A DNA stretch of 13,179 nucleotides, taken from FLUQ01 sp031551515 (lineage in GTDB: Bacteria; Desulfobacterota; Desulfovibrionia; Desulfovibrionales; Desulfovibrionaceae). Under the pieces are notes generated by a model, which was not told the DNA's origin, did no database searches, and saw only the letters and a program-made list of their open reading frames with translations. Of this stretch, positions 7,501 through 13,179 are shown piece by piece. The stretch is from assembly GCA_031551515.1 (NCBI GenBank), contig JAVBNL010000053.1, positions 1-13,179 on the forward strand, in the 5' to 3' direction. The stretch's first letter is position 1. The number at the start of each line of letters is the position of its first letter. Both the position numbers and the translations under genes were made by a program.

Positions 7501-8505
7501 ATGGCGCATGATATCTTTGTAAGTTATTCCACGCGGGACAAACTCTTTGTCGACGCCTTGGTGCACAGGCTGGAAAAAGCCGGGTACCGCTGCTGGTACG
7601 CCCCCCGCGACATCGCCGCCGGCCTGGCCTGGCCCGAGGCCATCAGCCGCGCCATCCGTGAAATCCCGCTCATGCTGCTGGTCTTTTCCGAAGCCTCCAA
7701 CAGCTCTGAAGAAATTTCCCGCGAGTTGACTCTCGCTTCCAACAACAAACGGGTCGTGCTGCCCGTGCGCATTGAAAACGTGCTGCCCGGCACGGCGCTG
7801 GAATATCACCTGGCCGACCGCCACTGGCTGGACGTGTACAGCCTGGAGTCGGAAGCCGCCGCCACCTGCGTTCTGGAAGGAGTTCGCCGCTACGCCCATC
7901 TTTTCGACGAGCAGGCCCCCGGGCAAACGCCGCCCCCGGTGAACGCCGGGCCGGCCACAACGGACGAACCGGCCGCTCCGGGCATACAGGCCGCCGCGAA
8001 GTTTCCTCTCAAGCGGCTTTTGCCCGTTGCCCTGCTGCTTGCCCTGCTGGTTACGGCGGGGGCCTTCTTTCTGCGGGAAAGCCCGGTCCCCGTGGATCCG
8101 GCCACAGCCGCACTGGATATTTTCGAGCCGCCCTATCAGGTCAGTTACGTCAGCCGCAGCGGCCTGCCCATCGCGGCGCACGCGGTGCGCCTGACGCCGC
8201 GGCCCGATTCGCCCCTGCCGCAATACCTCGTCACGCTGACAGGCATGGGCGGGCCTTTTGACGGCCGTATCTTCCACTGCCCGCAGACGGCGTACAACAA
8301 CACCTTCCGGTTTACCCCCACCATCGACAATCGGCCCTACACCCTGCTCATCGTGGACCACCTGGGCCGGGGCACGGCCTACCAGCCCGGCAGCACGCAA
8401 GAGTATCCTGTCGTGGCCTCCGCCCTGGGCAAAGACCCCGCAAGAGCCCGGCGCATGCTCGATCTGTACCGGCAGGGCAAACACTGGACGGAAAACGCGC
8501 GGTAA
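7501..8505 (+). CDS. Membrane-anchored TIR-domain protein
   Basis: This is a 334-residue protein. Residues 1-135 form a bacterial TIR domain. It opens with HDIFVSYS and continues with WYAPRDIAAG and a helix SSEEISRELTLA whose E75 matches the catalytic glutamate of NAD-cleaving TIR domains. A proline-rich linker (about 138-165) leads to one membrane helix (about 172-191). A C-terminal region of about 140 residues follows, probably periplasmic with the TIR domain in the cytoplasm. It contains FHCPQTAYNNTFRF and no family I recognise. AGGG lies 6 bp before the ATG, just outside the upstream repeat element. The helicase gene starts 7 bp downstream, so the two are probably co-transcribed. Whether the TIR domain is an NADase effector or a scaffold is open. 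Confidence 0.85.
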   Translation: MAHDIFVSYSTRDKLFVDALVHRLEKAGYRCWYAPRDIAAGLAWPEAISRAIREIPLMLLVFSEASNSSEEISRELTLASNNKRVVLPVRIENVLPGTALEYHLADRHWLDVYSLESEAAATCVLEGVRRYAHLFDEQAPGQTPPPVNAGPATTDEPAAPGIQAAAKFPLKRLLPVALLLALLVTAGAFFLRESPVPVDPATAALDIFEPPYQVSYVSRSGLPIAAHAVRLTPRPDSPLPQYLVTLTGMGGPFDGRIFHCPQTAYNNTFRFTPTIDNRPYTLLIVDHLGRGTAYQPGSTQEYPVVASALGKDPARARRMLDLYRQGKHWTENAR

Positions 8506-8512
8506 CGAGACC

Positions 8513-11077
8513 ATGATCGATTATGCAAACGAACTGAACCAGGCCCAGCTGGAAGCGACCACCACCCTTGAAGGCCCCGTGCTGGTCATTGCCGGCGCGG
8601 GCAGCGGCAAGACGCGCACCATCGTCTATCGCCTGGCCCGCCTCGTGGAAAGCGGCGTCAGCCCCGCCTCCATCCTGCTGCTGACCTTCACCCGCAAAGC
8701 CGCGAGAGAAATGATCGAACGCGCCCAGCACCTGCTGGGCAGAAGCGGCGGCATCGCCGACGCCCACGGCAGCCTGGCGGCCGTGCAGGGCGGCACCTTC
8801 CACGCCTTTGCCTATTCCATACTGCGCCTGTTCCGGCCCGAAGGGTTCACCCGCGAAGCCACGGTCATGGACGCCTCAGACATGACCGCCGCGCTGCAGC
8901 ATTGCAAAGAAGAGCTGGCGCTGGGCAAAGGGGACCATTCATTCCCCAAAATCCAGACCGTGCACGGTTTCATCAGCAAAAGCCGCAACCGCGAAACCCC
9001 GCTGGAAACCCTGCTGGCGCGCGAAGCGCAGCACCTGCTGCCCCATGCCGGCTCCTTGCAGCGCATGGCGGACGCCTATGCCGCGTTCAAGCGCGAAAAA
9101 GCTCTGCTCGATTACGACGACCTTTTGTTCGAACTGGAAAACGTGCTGCGCACCCGGCAGGACGCCCTGGCCTATTGCTGGAAGCGCTACCGTTACATCA
9201 TGATCGACGAGTATCAGGATACCAACCCGGTGCAGGCCCGCATCGGCGCCCTGCTGGCCGGGGCGGACAGAGGGGCTTTTGCCGAACCGCCAGACGAAAG
9301 CAGGGGCGCTGCCCCTGCACCCCGCCAAGGGGCTGAGCCCCTTGGAACCCCCATTAATGGGGGTCCAGGGAATTCACAATTCCGCAGGACAGCGGAATTG
9401 GACGGGGGAACGGAAGCGACCCCGCCCGAAGGGCGAGGACCAGGACGGTCCGAATCAATCCCCTGGCAGGGGGTCCGGGGGACAGAGTCCCCCGCTTTGC
9501 CCGGCGGTTCCGGCAACATCATGATAGTCGGCGACGACGCGCAATCCATCTACGCTTTTCGCGGGGCGGACGTGCGCAATATTTTGCGCTTTCCCGACAT
9601 GTTTCCCGGTTGCCGCGTCATCCGTCTGGAAGAAAACTACCGCTCCACCCAGCCGGTGCTGGACCTGACCAACGCCATTCTGGAGAGCGCGCCCGAAGGC
9701 TATAAAAAGCACCTGTTCACCCGCAAAGAAGGCGGAGATCTGCCCCAGGTCATACGCCCCCTTTCCGACCTGACCCAGGCGGGCATTGTGGCCCGCCGCG
9801 TGGTGGAGCTGACCGGCCGCTACGCCCCGGCGGAAATAGCCGTGCTGTTCCGCGCCGGATACCAAAGCTATCATCTGGAAGTGCAGTTGAACAAACTGGG
9901 CATCCGGTTCGCCAAATACGGCGGTATCCGCTATGCGGAAGCGGCCCACGTCAAAGACGCCATGAGTTTCGTCCGCCTGATCTGCAACCCGCTGGATTTC
10001 ACGGCCTTTCAGCGCATGGCGGCGCTCACGCGCGGCATCGGCGCCAAAACCTGCCTGAAACTCTACCGCGCCGTGCAGACAGGCGACGCCAAAACCCTGG
10101 ACAAAGCCCGGGCCAAGTTCCCCACGCTCTCGGCGGATCTCGCTTTTCTCGACGCCGCCCGGCTGCGGCGGCCCGCCCCGGCGGCCCTGCTTGAAGACGT
10201 CATCATCCACTACACCCCGCGCCTGCAAGAGCTCTATCCCGACGACTACCCCCGCCGCATGCAGGGGCTGGAGCAACTCGTCCAGGTCGCGGCCGTGTAT
10301 GACGAACTGGACCTGTTCATCGCCGACCTGTCGCTGGAAGATCCCCTGGCCGTGGAAGAGGCGCGCGAATACGTCACCCTTTCCACCATCCACTCCGCCA
10401 AGGGGCTGGAGTGGTCGGCCGTGCTTATTCTGGACCTGGTGGAAGAGCGCTTTCCCTCACGCCACGCCATGACCCGCAACGAAGATTTCGAAGAAGAACG
10501 CCGCCTGATGTATGTGGCCGCCACCAGGGCCAAGGAATATTTGGGCCTGTGCGTGCCCGCCGCCCTGTACGCCAGGGGCGAAGGCGGCACCAGCCCGGCC
10601 GTGCCCAGCCCCTTTGTGCGCGCCATATCTCCCACCCTCTACGAAGAATGGCAGGAAGGCTTCGGAGGCCATCTGGCCCGCCGTGGATATGGGAGCCTGC
10701 CGGGGGACGCTGTCCCCCGAACCCCCAGCCAAGGGGCTCAGCCCCTTGGAACCCGTATAGGCGCGGGCGGGGGGCCTGGGAACTCAGGCACCTGGAACGG
10801 CGCGGGACACCGGGGGCATGAAAAATTTACACCCTCCCCCCATAATGCGGGTCAAGGGGGCTCAGCCCCCTTGCGGGGGGCCGGGGGGGCTGAGCCCCCC
10901 GTTGCTCCCGCTCCCGTAATCTCGCCGTTGGAGCCGGGCAAAAGCGGTTACTGCACGCACAAGATTTTCGGGCGGGGCAAGATCGTGCAGCACCTGCCGC
11001 CGGACAAGTACCGCGTCAATTTTCCCGGCGTGGGCTTGAAGGTAATCATGGGCGCGTATTTGCAGATGGAAGACTAG
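8513..11077 (+). CDS. UvrD/PcrA-type superfamily 1 DNA helicase with two in-frame insertions
   Basis: This is an 854-residue ATP-dependent 3'-5' helicase of the UvrD/PcrA/Rep group, which act in repair and clearing of replication forks. Visible motifs are Walker A GAGSGKT (28-34), motif Ia LLTFTRKAA, motif II DEYQDTN (232-238), motif III VGDDAQSIYAFRGAD (from 339), motif IV EENYRS, motif V TIHSAKGLEW, motif VI RRLMYVAATRA, and a C-terminal beta domain (HKIFGRGKI). PcrA proteins are usually about 720-750 residues. The excess comes from two low-complexity stretches, about residues 263-328 (between motifs II and III) and 730-796 (linker before the C-terminal domain). Both are encoded by palindromic repeat DNA and share the peptides QGA(E/Q)PLGT and GGPGNS. 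All helicase motifs are intact. The start at 8513 is 7 bp after the TIR stop, with a weak ribosome-binding site, and matches the usual N-terminus. uvrD or pcrA are the candidate names, but I cannot tell which. Confidence 0.93.
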   Translation: MIDYANELNQAQLEATTTLEGPVLVIAGAGSGKTRTIVYRLARLVESGVSPASILLLTFTRKAAREMIERAQHLLGRSGGIADAHGSLAAVQGGTFHAFAYSILRLFRPEGFTREATVMDASDMTAALQHCKEELALGKGDHSFPKIQTVHGFISKSRNRETPLETLLAREAQHLLPHAGSLQRMADAYAAFKREKALLDYDDLLFELENVLRTRQDALAYCWKRYRYIMIDEYQDTNPVQARIGALLAGADRGAFAEPPDESRGAAPAPRQGAEPLGTPINGGPGNSQFRRTAELDGGTEATPPEGRGPGRSESIPWQGVRGTESPALPGGSGNIMIVGDDAQSIYAFRGADVRNILRFPDMFPGCRVIRLEENYRSTQPVLDLTNAILESAPEGYKKHLFTRKEGGDLPQVIRPLSDLTQAGIVARRVVELTGRYAPAEIAVLFRAGYQSYHLEVQLNKLGIRFAKYGGIRYAEAAHVKDAMSFVRLICNPLDFTAFQRMAALTRGIGAKTCLKLYRAVQTGDAKTLDKARAKFPTLSADLAFLDAARLRRPAPAALLEDVIIHYTPRLQELYPDDYPRRMQGLEQLVQVAAVYDELDLFIADLSLEDPLAVEEAREYVTLSTIHSAKGLEWSAVLILDLVEERFPSRHAMTRNEDFEEERRLMYVAATRAKEYLGLCVPAALYARGEGGTSPAVPSPFVRAISPTLYEEWQEGFGGHLARRGYGSLPGDAVPRTPSQGAQPLGTRIGAGGGPGNSGTWNGAGHRGHEKFTPSPHNAGQGGSAPLRGAGGAEPPVAPAPVISPLEPGKSGYCTHKIFGRGKIVQHLPPDKYRVNFPGVGLKVIMGAYLQMED
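9300..9494. repeat. Palindromic repeat insertion 1 inside the helicase gene
   Basis: This string of hairpins interrupts the gene in frame. GCAGGGGC/GCCCCTGC spans 9300-9318 and CCAAGGGGCT with its complement spans 9325-9345. ACCCCCATTAATGGGGGT is a perfect palindrome at 9347-9364. CAATTCCGC/GCGGAATTG spans 9377-9400 and CGGGGGAC/GTCCCCCG spans 9476-9494. The length fits a whole number of codons and no stop arises. The encoded residues lie in a surface position between helicase motifs II and III. The exact insertion boundaries are not visible. Confidence 0.8.
10701..10900. repeat. Palindromic repeat insertion 2 inside the helicase gene
   Basis: Hairpins are CGGGGGAC/GTCCCCCG (10701-10719), CCAAGGGGCT with its complement (10729-10749), CAAGGGGGCT with AGCCCCCTTG (10853-10873) and GGGGGGCT with AGCCCCCC (10884-10900). 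The first two match parts of insertion 1: the stem at 9325-9345 differs only in its central base, and the CGGGGGAC stem only in its 3-base loop. The order of the shared hairpins is reversed relative to insertion 1. It reads open in the same frame as the helicase and encodes a Gly/Pro/Ala-rich linker. Confidence 0.78.
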
Positions 11078-11087
11078 CGCGATTGCT

Positions 11088-11107
11088 GCTATTGTCAGCG
11101 CAATAGC
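11088..11107 (+). other. Small hairpin before the response-regulator start
   Basis: GCTATTG (11088-11094) and CAATAGC (11101-11107) form a 7-bp perfect stem with a 6-base loop, in the 45-bp gap between the helicase and the regulator. No U-tract follows, so it is not an obvious intrinsic terminator. It lies 4 bp before the ribosome-binding site GGAGA (11112-11116). Confidence 0.4.
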
Positions 11108-11122
11108 GGTTTTGGAGAAGAT

Positions 11123-12613
11123 ATGCGCATACTGGTGGTAGACGACAACGACCAAAGCCTGAAAAGCCTGTGCCTGGTTTTAAGCGACCTGGGGCACGAG
11201 CCGCGCCCTTTTTCCGACCCCATCATGGCCTTGCAGGAAGCGGCCTCCGTTTTCTATCCCCTTATTATCACTGATATTCGCATGCCGGGGCTGGACGGCC
11301 TGACTCTGCTCACCCGGCTGAAAGAAAACGACATCGCGCGCGAAAGCGACGTGGTGCTGATAACAGGGCACGGCGACATGCAGACGGCCGTGGAAGCGCT
11401 GCGCAAGGGCGCTTACGACTACCTGAACAAGCCCATCAACGCCCGCGAGCTTTCCGTGGTGGTGGACCGTTGCGCGGAACACCAGGCCCTGCGCCTTGAA
11501 AACCGGGAATTGAAGACCCGCATGGATGAAAAGGTCGCGGAAGCCACCCGCGACATGGCCCGCGACCTGGAAGAGGTCAAACACCGCCTGCGCGAAGTGG
11601 CGGGCGTGGGCGAGATCGTCGCCCGTTCGCCTTCCATGCAGACGCTGGTGCGCGAAGCGCTCATCATGCACGCCAACCCTTCCGTGCCCGTGCTTATCGA
11701 AGGTGAAACCGGCACCGGCAAAGAAGTGATGGCCCGCCTGGTGCACCACGGCGAAGGGGTTTCAAGCGAACCCTTTGTGGCCATCAACTGCGCGGCCATA
11801 CCCGGCGAGTTGTTTGAGAGCGAGCTGTTCGGGCATGAACCGGGCGCGTTCACCGGCAGCCGGTCGGGCGGCGCGCCGGGCAAGCTGGAAGCGGCGGAAA
11901 CCGGCACCCTCTTTCTGGACGAGGTGGCTGAGATGCCCCTATCCTTGCAGCCCAAGCTGCTGCGGGCGCTGGAAGAGCGCGCCTTCTACCGCCTCGGCGG
12001 GGTCAAAAAGCGCACGTTTTCCGCCCGCATCATCTGCGCCGCCAACCGCGACCTGGCGGAAATGGTCAAAAAGGGCCAATTCCGCCGCGACCTGTATCAC
12101 CGCCTGCGGGTGGGGCATTTGCACATCACCCCCCTGCGCGAACGGCCTGAAGATATCATCGCCTTGTGCGACCTCATTCTTCGCCGTGAGACGGAACGCA
12201 AGAAAAAACGCTTCCGCGCGATCGGCGCGACGGCTCTGGAACGGCTTTTGGCCTACCCCTGGCCCGGTAACGTGCGCGAGTTGGAAAACACGCTGGAACG
12301 CGCCATTTTGATGCATGACGGCGAAGAACTGCTGCCCGCCCACCTGCATTTCGCCGCAGGCGAAGAAGAAACGGCCGCTCTGGAAAGCCCCGGGCAAGCG
12401 CCTTCCGCCTCAGCCGATCCCGCTGCCTGGATGGCCTTCGGCCAGAACGGCCGCCTGTTGCTGCCCGACGGCCCCTTTGCGCTGGAAGAATTGACCAGCG
12501 CCATCGTTGAACGCGCCCTTGCCCGCTTTGACGGCAATAAAAGCAAAACCGCCGCGTACCTCGGCCTGTCGCGCTTTGCCCTGCACCGCCGGGTGCGGGA
12601 TAAAGACGAATAG
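11123..12613 (+). CDS. NtrC-type sigma-54-dependent response regulator
   Basis: This is a 496-residue transcription activator. The receiver domain (about 1-118) has the acidic pair D7/D8, the phospho-acceptor D51, T81 and K103. A helical linker leads to a sigma-54-interacting AAA+ domain (about 160-395) with Walker A GETGTGKE (194-201), Walker B LFLDEV (D266, E267), the arginine-rich FRRDLYHRL (320-328) and NVRELEN (383-389). The sigma-54 contact loop reads GAFTGS (241-246) in place of the usual GAFTGA. The C-terminus (about 455-492) is a Fis-type helix-turn-helix with NKSKTAAYLGLSRFALHRR. The ribosome-binding site is GGAGA. On phosphorylation it should form a hexamer and open promoters held by RpoN. 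Two matching promoters with upstream palindromes lie just downstream and are its likely targets. The cognate kinase is not identified. Confidence 0.94.
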   Translation: MRILVVDDNDQSLKSLCLVLSDLGHEPRPFSDPIMALQEAASVFYPLIITDIRMPGLDGLTLLTRLKENDIARESDVVLITGHGDMQTAVEALRKGAYDYLNKPINARELSVVVDRCAEHQALRLENRELKTRMDEKVAEATRDMARDLEEVKHRLREVAGVGEIVARSPSMQTLVREALIMHANPSVPVLIEGETGTGKEVMARLVHHGEGVSSEPFVAINCAAIPGELFESELFGHEPGAFTGSRSGGAPGKLEAAETGTLFLDEVAEMPLSLQPKLLRALEERAFYRLGGVKKRTFSARIICAANRDLAEMVKKGQFRRDLYHRLRVGHLHITPLRERPEDIIALCDLILRRETERKKKRFRAIGATALERLLAYPWPGNVRELENTLERAILMHDGEELLPAHLHFAAGEEETAALESPGQAPSASADPAAWMAFGQNGRLLLPDGPFALEELTSAIVERALARFDGNKSKTAAYLGLSRFALHRRVRDKDE

Positions 12614-12646
12614 GCGCACCCGTCGGCTGTGCGATACTCCCCACAT

Positions 12647-12674
12647 GAGCGATTTCGCACGTGCGAAATCGCTC
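12647..12674. promoter_or_regulatory. Enhancer-like palindrome 1 (candidate binding site of the sigma-54 activator)
   Basis: This is a perfect 28-bp palindrome with arms GCGATTTCGC and GCGAAATCGC around ACGT, extended by GA/TC on the outside. Its centre is about 138 bp upstream of the predicted start of sigma-54 promoter 1, a normal distance for an NtrC-type enhancer. It is followed by A residues, not T, so it is a poor terminator for the gene before it. It begins 34 bp after the regulator stop. Confidence 0.65.
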
Positions 12675-12772
12675 AAAAATTCCATTCCCTTATCTCCGTG
12701 GCAGAGGCATCCTGCAAAATTTACCCTGATATTATATGCTGTTGTCGCAACAGAACGCATACCCGGCCCCAT

Positions 12773-12788
12773 TGGCACACGGGTTGCA
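12773..12788 (+). promoter_or_regulatory. Sigma-54 promoter 1
   Basis: TGGCACACGGGTTGCA matches the -24/-12 consensus TGGCACG-N4-TTGCA at all but one position, with GG (12774-12775) and GC (12786-12787) at the required spacing. The predicted transcription start is near 12799. A small dyad CTGTTG/CAACAG (12739-12753) lies 20 bp upstream. Confidence 0.8.
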
Positions 12789-12798
12789 ATCATAAAAG

Positions 12799-12934
12799 CA
12801 ACGTGATGCGATCCCCCCATCGCCGGTCTCCCCCCCCCTATAGACCGACACGTTTGTGAACCTCCCCCCTAACGGTTCACCCCCCCGAACAACCCCTGGA
12901 TCCCCCCTCCGGGGGTTGTTCGTTGTACGTGTCG
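12799..12934 (+). ncRNA. Putative sigma-54-driven small RNA with C-rich hairpin loops
   Basis: Downstream of promoter 1 the predicted RNA folds into consecutive hairpins. GCGAT/ATCGC (12808-12823) has a loop of six C. CGGTCT/AGACCG (12824-12847) has nine C then UAU in the loop. GTGAACC/GGTTCAC (12856-12880) has loop UCCCCCCUAAC. GAACAACCCC/GGGGTTGTTC (12887-12921) has UCCCCCCUCC in its loop. ACACGT (12848-12853) pairs with ACGTGT (12927-12932) to enclose the last two. A further C-run (12880-12886) sits between hairpins. The recurring loop motif UCCCCCC(U/A) could pair with Shine-Dalgarno sequences. The 3' end is uncertain, as no hairpin with a U-tract is seen; transcription may run to about 12980. 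An alternative is a short peptide starting MRSPHRR (ATG at 12806), but there is no ribosome-binding site. Confidence 0.55.
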
Positions 12935-12951
12935 TGCGAAAACAAACATAT

Positions 12952-12979
12952 GTGCGATTTCGCTCGTGCGAAATCGCAC
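12952..12979. promoter_or_regulatory. Enhancer-like palindrome 2 (candidate binding site of the sigma-54 activator)
   Basis: GTGCGATTTCGC and GCGAAATCGCAC flank TCGT. The inner ten bases of each arm are identical to palindrome 1. The centre lies about 134 bp upstream of the predicted start of sigma-54 promoter 2, almost the same distance as in the first module. About 94 AT-rich bases separate it from the promoter. Confidence 0.65.
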
Positions 12980-13073
12980 GGCAATACCAGGAGATAGGGC
13001 TTCCTGTTTCTTGTATGTAAATTTTAATCTGCTATTTCAGATTATTATAAAAACTATGAACAAAAATATGATG

Positions 13074-13089
13074 TGGCACGCCCGTTGCA
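13074..13089 (+). promoter_or_regulatory. Sigma-54 promoter 2
   Basis: TGGCACGCCCGTTGCA is an exact match to TGGCACG-N4-TTGCA, with GG at 13075-13076 and GC at 13087-13088. The predicted start is near 13100. The upstream DNA is AT-rich and contains the dyad AATCTG/CAGATT (13026-13043). Confidence 0.85.
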
Positions 13090-13099
13090 TAATAAAAAG

Positions 13100-13179
13100 G
13101 GAACGTGATGCGATCGCGCGAGCGCCGGGCGCCGCGCGGGCGAGTCCGGCGCGTGTTGGGGCGGGACGGCGGGGGGTGG
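13100..13179 (+). ncRNA. 5' part of a second sigma-54-driven transcript, G-rich, cut by the window end
   Basis: It begins with the same leader as the first transcript (AACGTGATGCGATC at 13102-13115; compare 12800-12813). It then becomes G-rich instead of C-rich, with G runs at 13158-13161, 13163-13165 and 13171-13176, and a possible CGCGC/GCGCG stem around 13132-13153. It could be a sibling small RNA. It could also be translated: ATG at 13108 begins MRSRERRAPRG and stays open to the window end, with AGGGA upstream, although that site overlaps the predicted transcription start. The class cannot be decided from this window. Confidence 0.4.

Noticed and set aside
8258..8512. Extended N-terminus of the helicase
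   Set aside because: This stretch is a shadow of the TIR gene; the helicase family begins at the ATG at 8513.
9279..9549. Separate small genes or a frameshift inside the helicase
   Set aside because: The helicase frame stays open through both repeat insertions and all motifs on each side are in the same frame, so no frameshift or split is needed.
12615..12633. Hairpin CGCAC/GTGCG just after the regulator stop as a terminator
   Set aside because: The stem is only 5 bp with a 9-base loop and there is no T-tract after it.
12647..12674. Intrinsic terminator for the response regulator gene
   Set aside because: The stem is long and perfect but is followed by A residues, not T, and a near copy lies at the same distance from a second sigma-54 promoter, which fits an enhancer better.
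12699..12716. Additional sigma-54-like site TGGCAG...CTGCA
   Set aside because: The GG-to-GC spacing is two bases too long and the flanking bases fit poorly.
12806..12859. Leader peptide beginning MRSPHRR in the first sigma-54 transcript
   Set aside because: There is no ribosome-binding site, the codons coincide with the C-run hairpins, and the sequence is better explained by RNA structure. The similar start in the second transcript (13108) keeps this from being fully excluded.
12800..13115. CRISPR array or tRNA-like cloverleaf
   Set aside because: There are only two copies of the leader and palindrome, about 300 bp apart, with unrelated intervening DNA, and no tRNA consensus bases.

Overview
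The window looks like chromosomal DNA of a Desulfovibrionaceae-type bacterium (Desulfovibrio or a close relative). This is inferred from the high GC content, the mix of PilZ, histidine-kinase, NtrC-type and TIR genes, and the abundance of GC-rich palindromic repeats. No rRNA, tRNA, CRISPR array or complete insertion sequence was seen, so the assignment is tentative.

Layout. Positions 1-159 are AT-richer and may hold the 3' end of a gene that starts outside the window. A leftward operon follows (4265 down to 160): a soluble histidine-kinase-like protein with a degenerate ATP-binding motif, an M20 zinc peptidase, a two-helix membrane protein with a periplasmic helical sensor-like region but no output domain, and, overlapping it by ATGA, a small protein with two cysteine clusters. 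A 198-bp divergent intergenic region (4266-4463) separates this from a rightward cluster: a PilZ protein, a small lipoprotein, and a DHH/DHHA1 phosphoesterase with a long repeat-bearing C-terminal extension. A 128-bp MITE-like element with cloverleaf folding potential (7363-7490) then precedes a membrane-anchored TIR protein. Next come a UvrD/PcrA helicase with two in-frame insertions of palindromic repeat DNA, and an NtrC-type sigma-54 response regulator. The tightly spaced leftward genes and the PilZ-to-helicase genes probably form transcription units.

The most unusual part is the last 566 bases, which hold no convincing protein gene. Directly behind the sigma-54 activator gene lie two modules of the same design. 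Each has a long palindrome sharing arms GCGATTTCGC / GCGAAATCGC, an AT-rich spacer, and a consensus sigma-54 (-24/-12) promoter whose predicted start lies about 134-138 bp from the palindrome centre. Each promoter is followed by the same 14-base leader AACGTGATGCGATC. The first transcript would fold into four hairpins whose loops all carry runs of six or more C, with a fifth C-run between hairpins. These could act as anti-Shine-Dalgarno loops, which suggests a small regulatory RNA. The second transcript is G-rich and runs off the window. The arrangement resembles LuxO and its Qrr RNAs in Vibrio: an activator gene next to sigma-54-driven small RNAs. The RNA sequence itself is not one I recognise.
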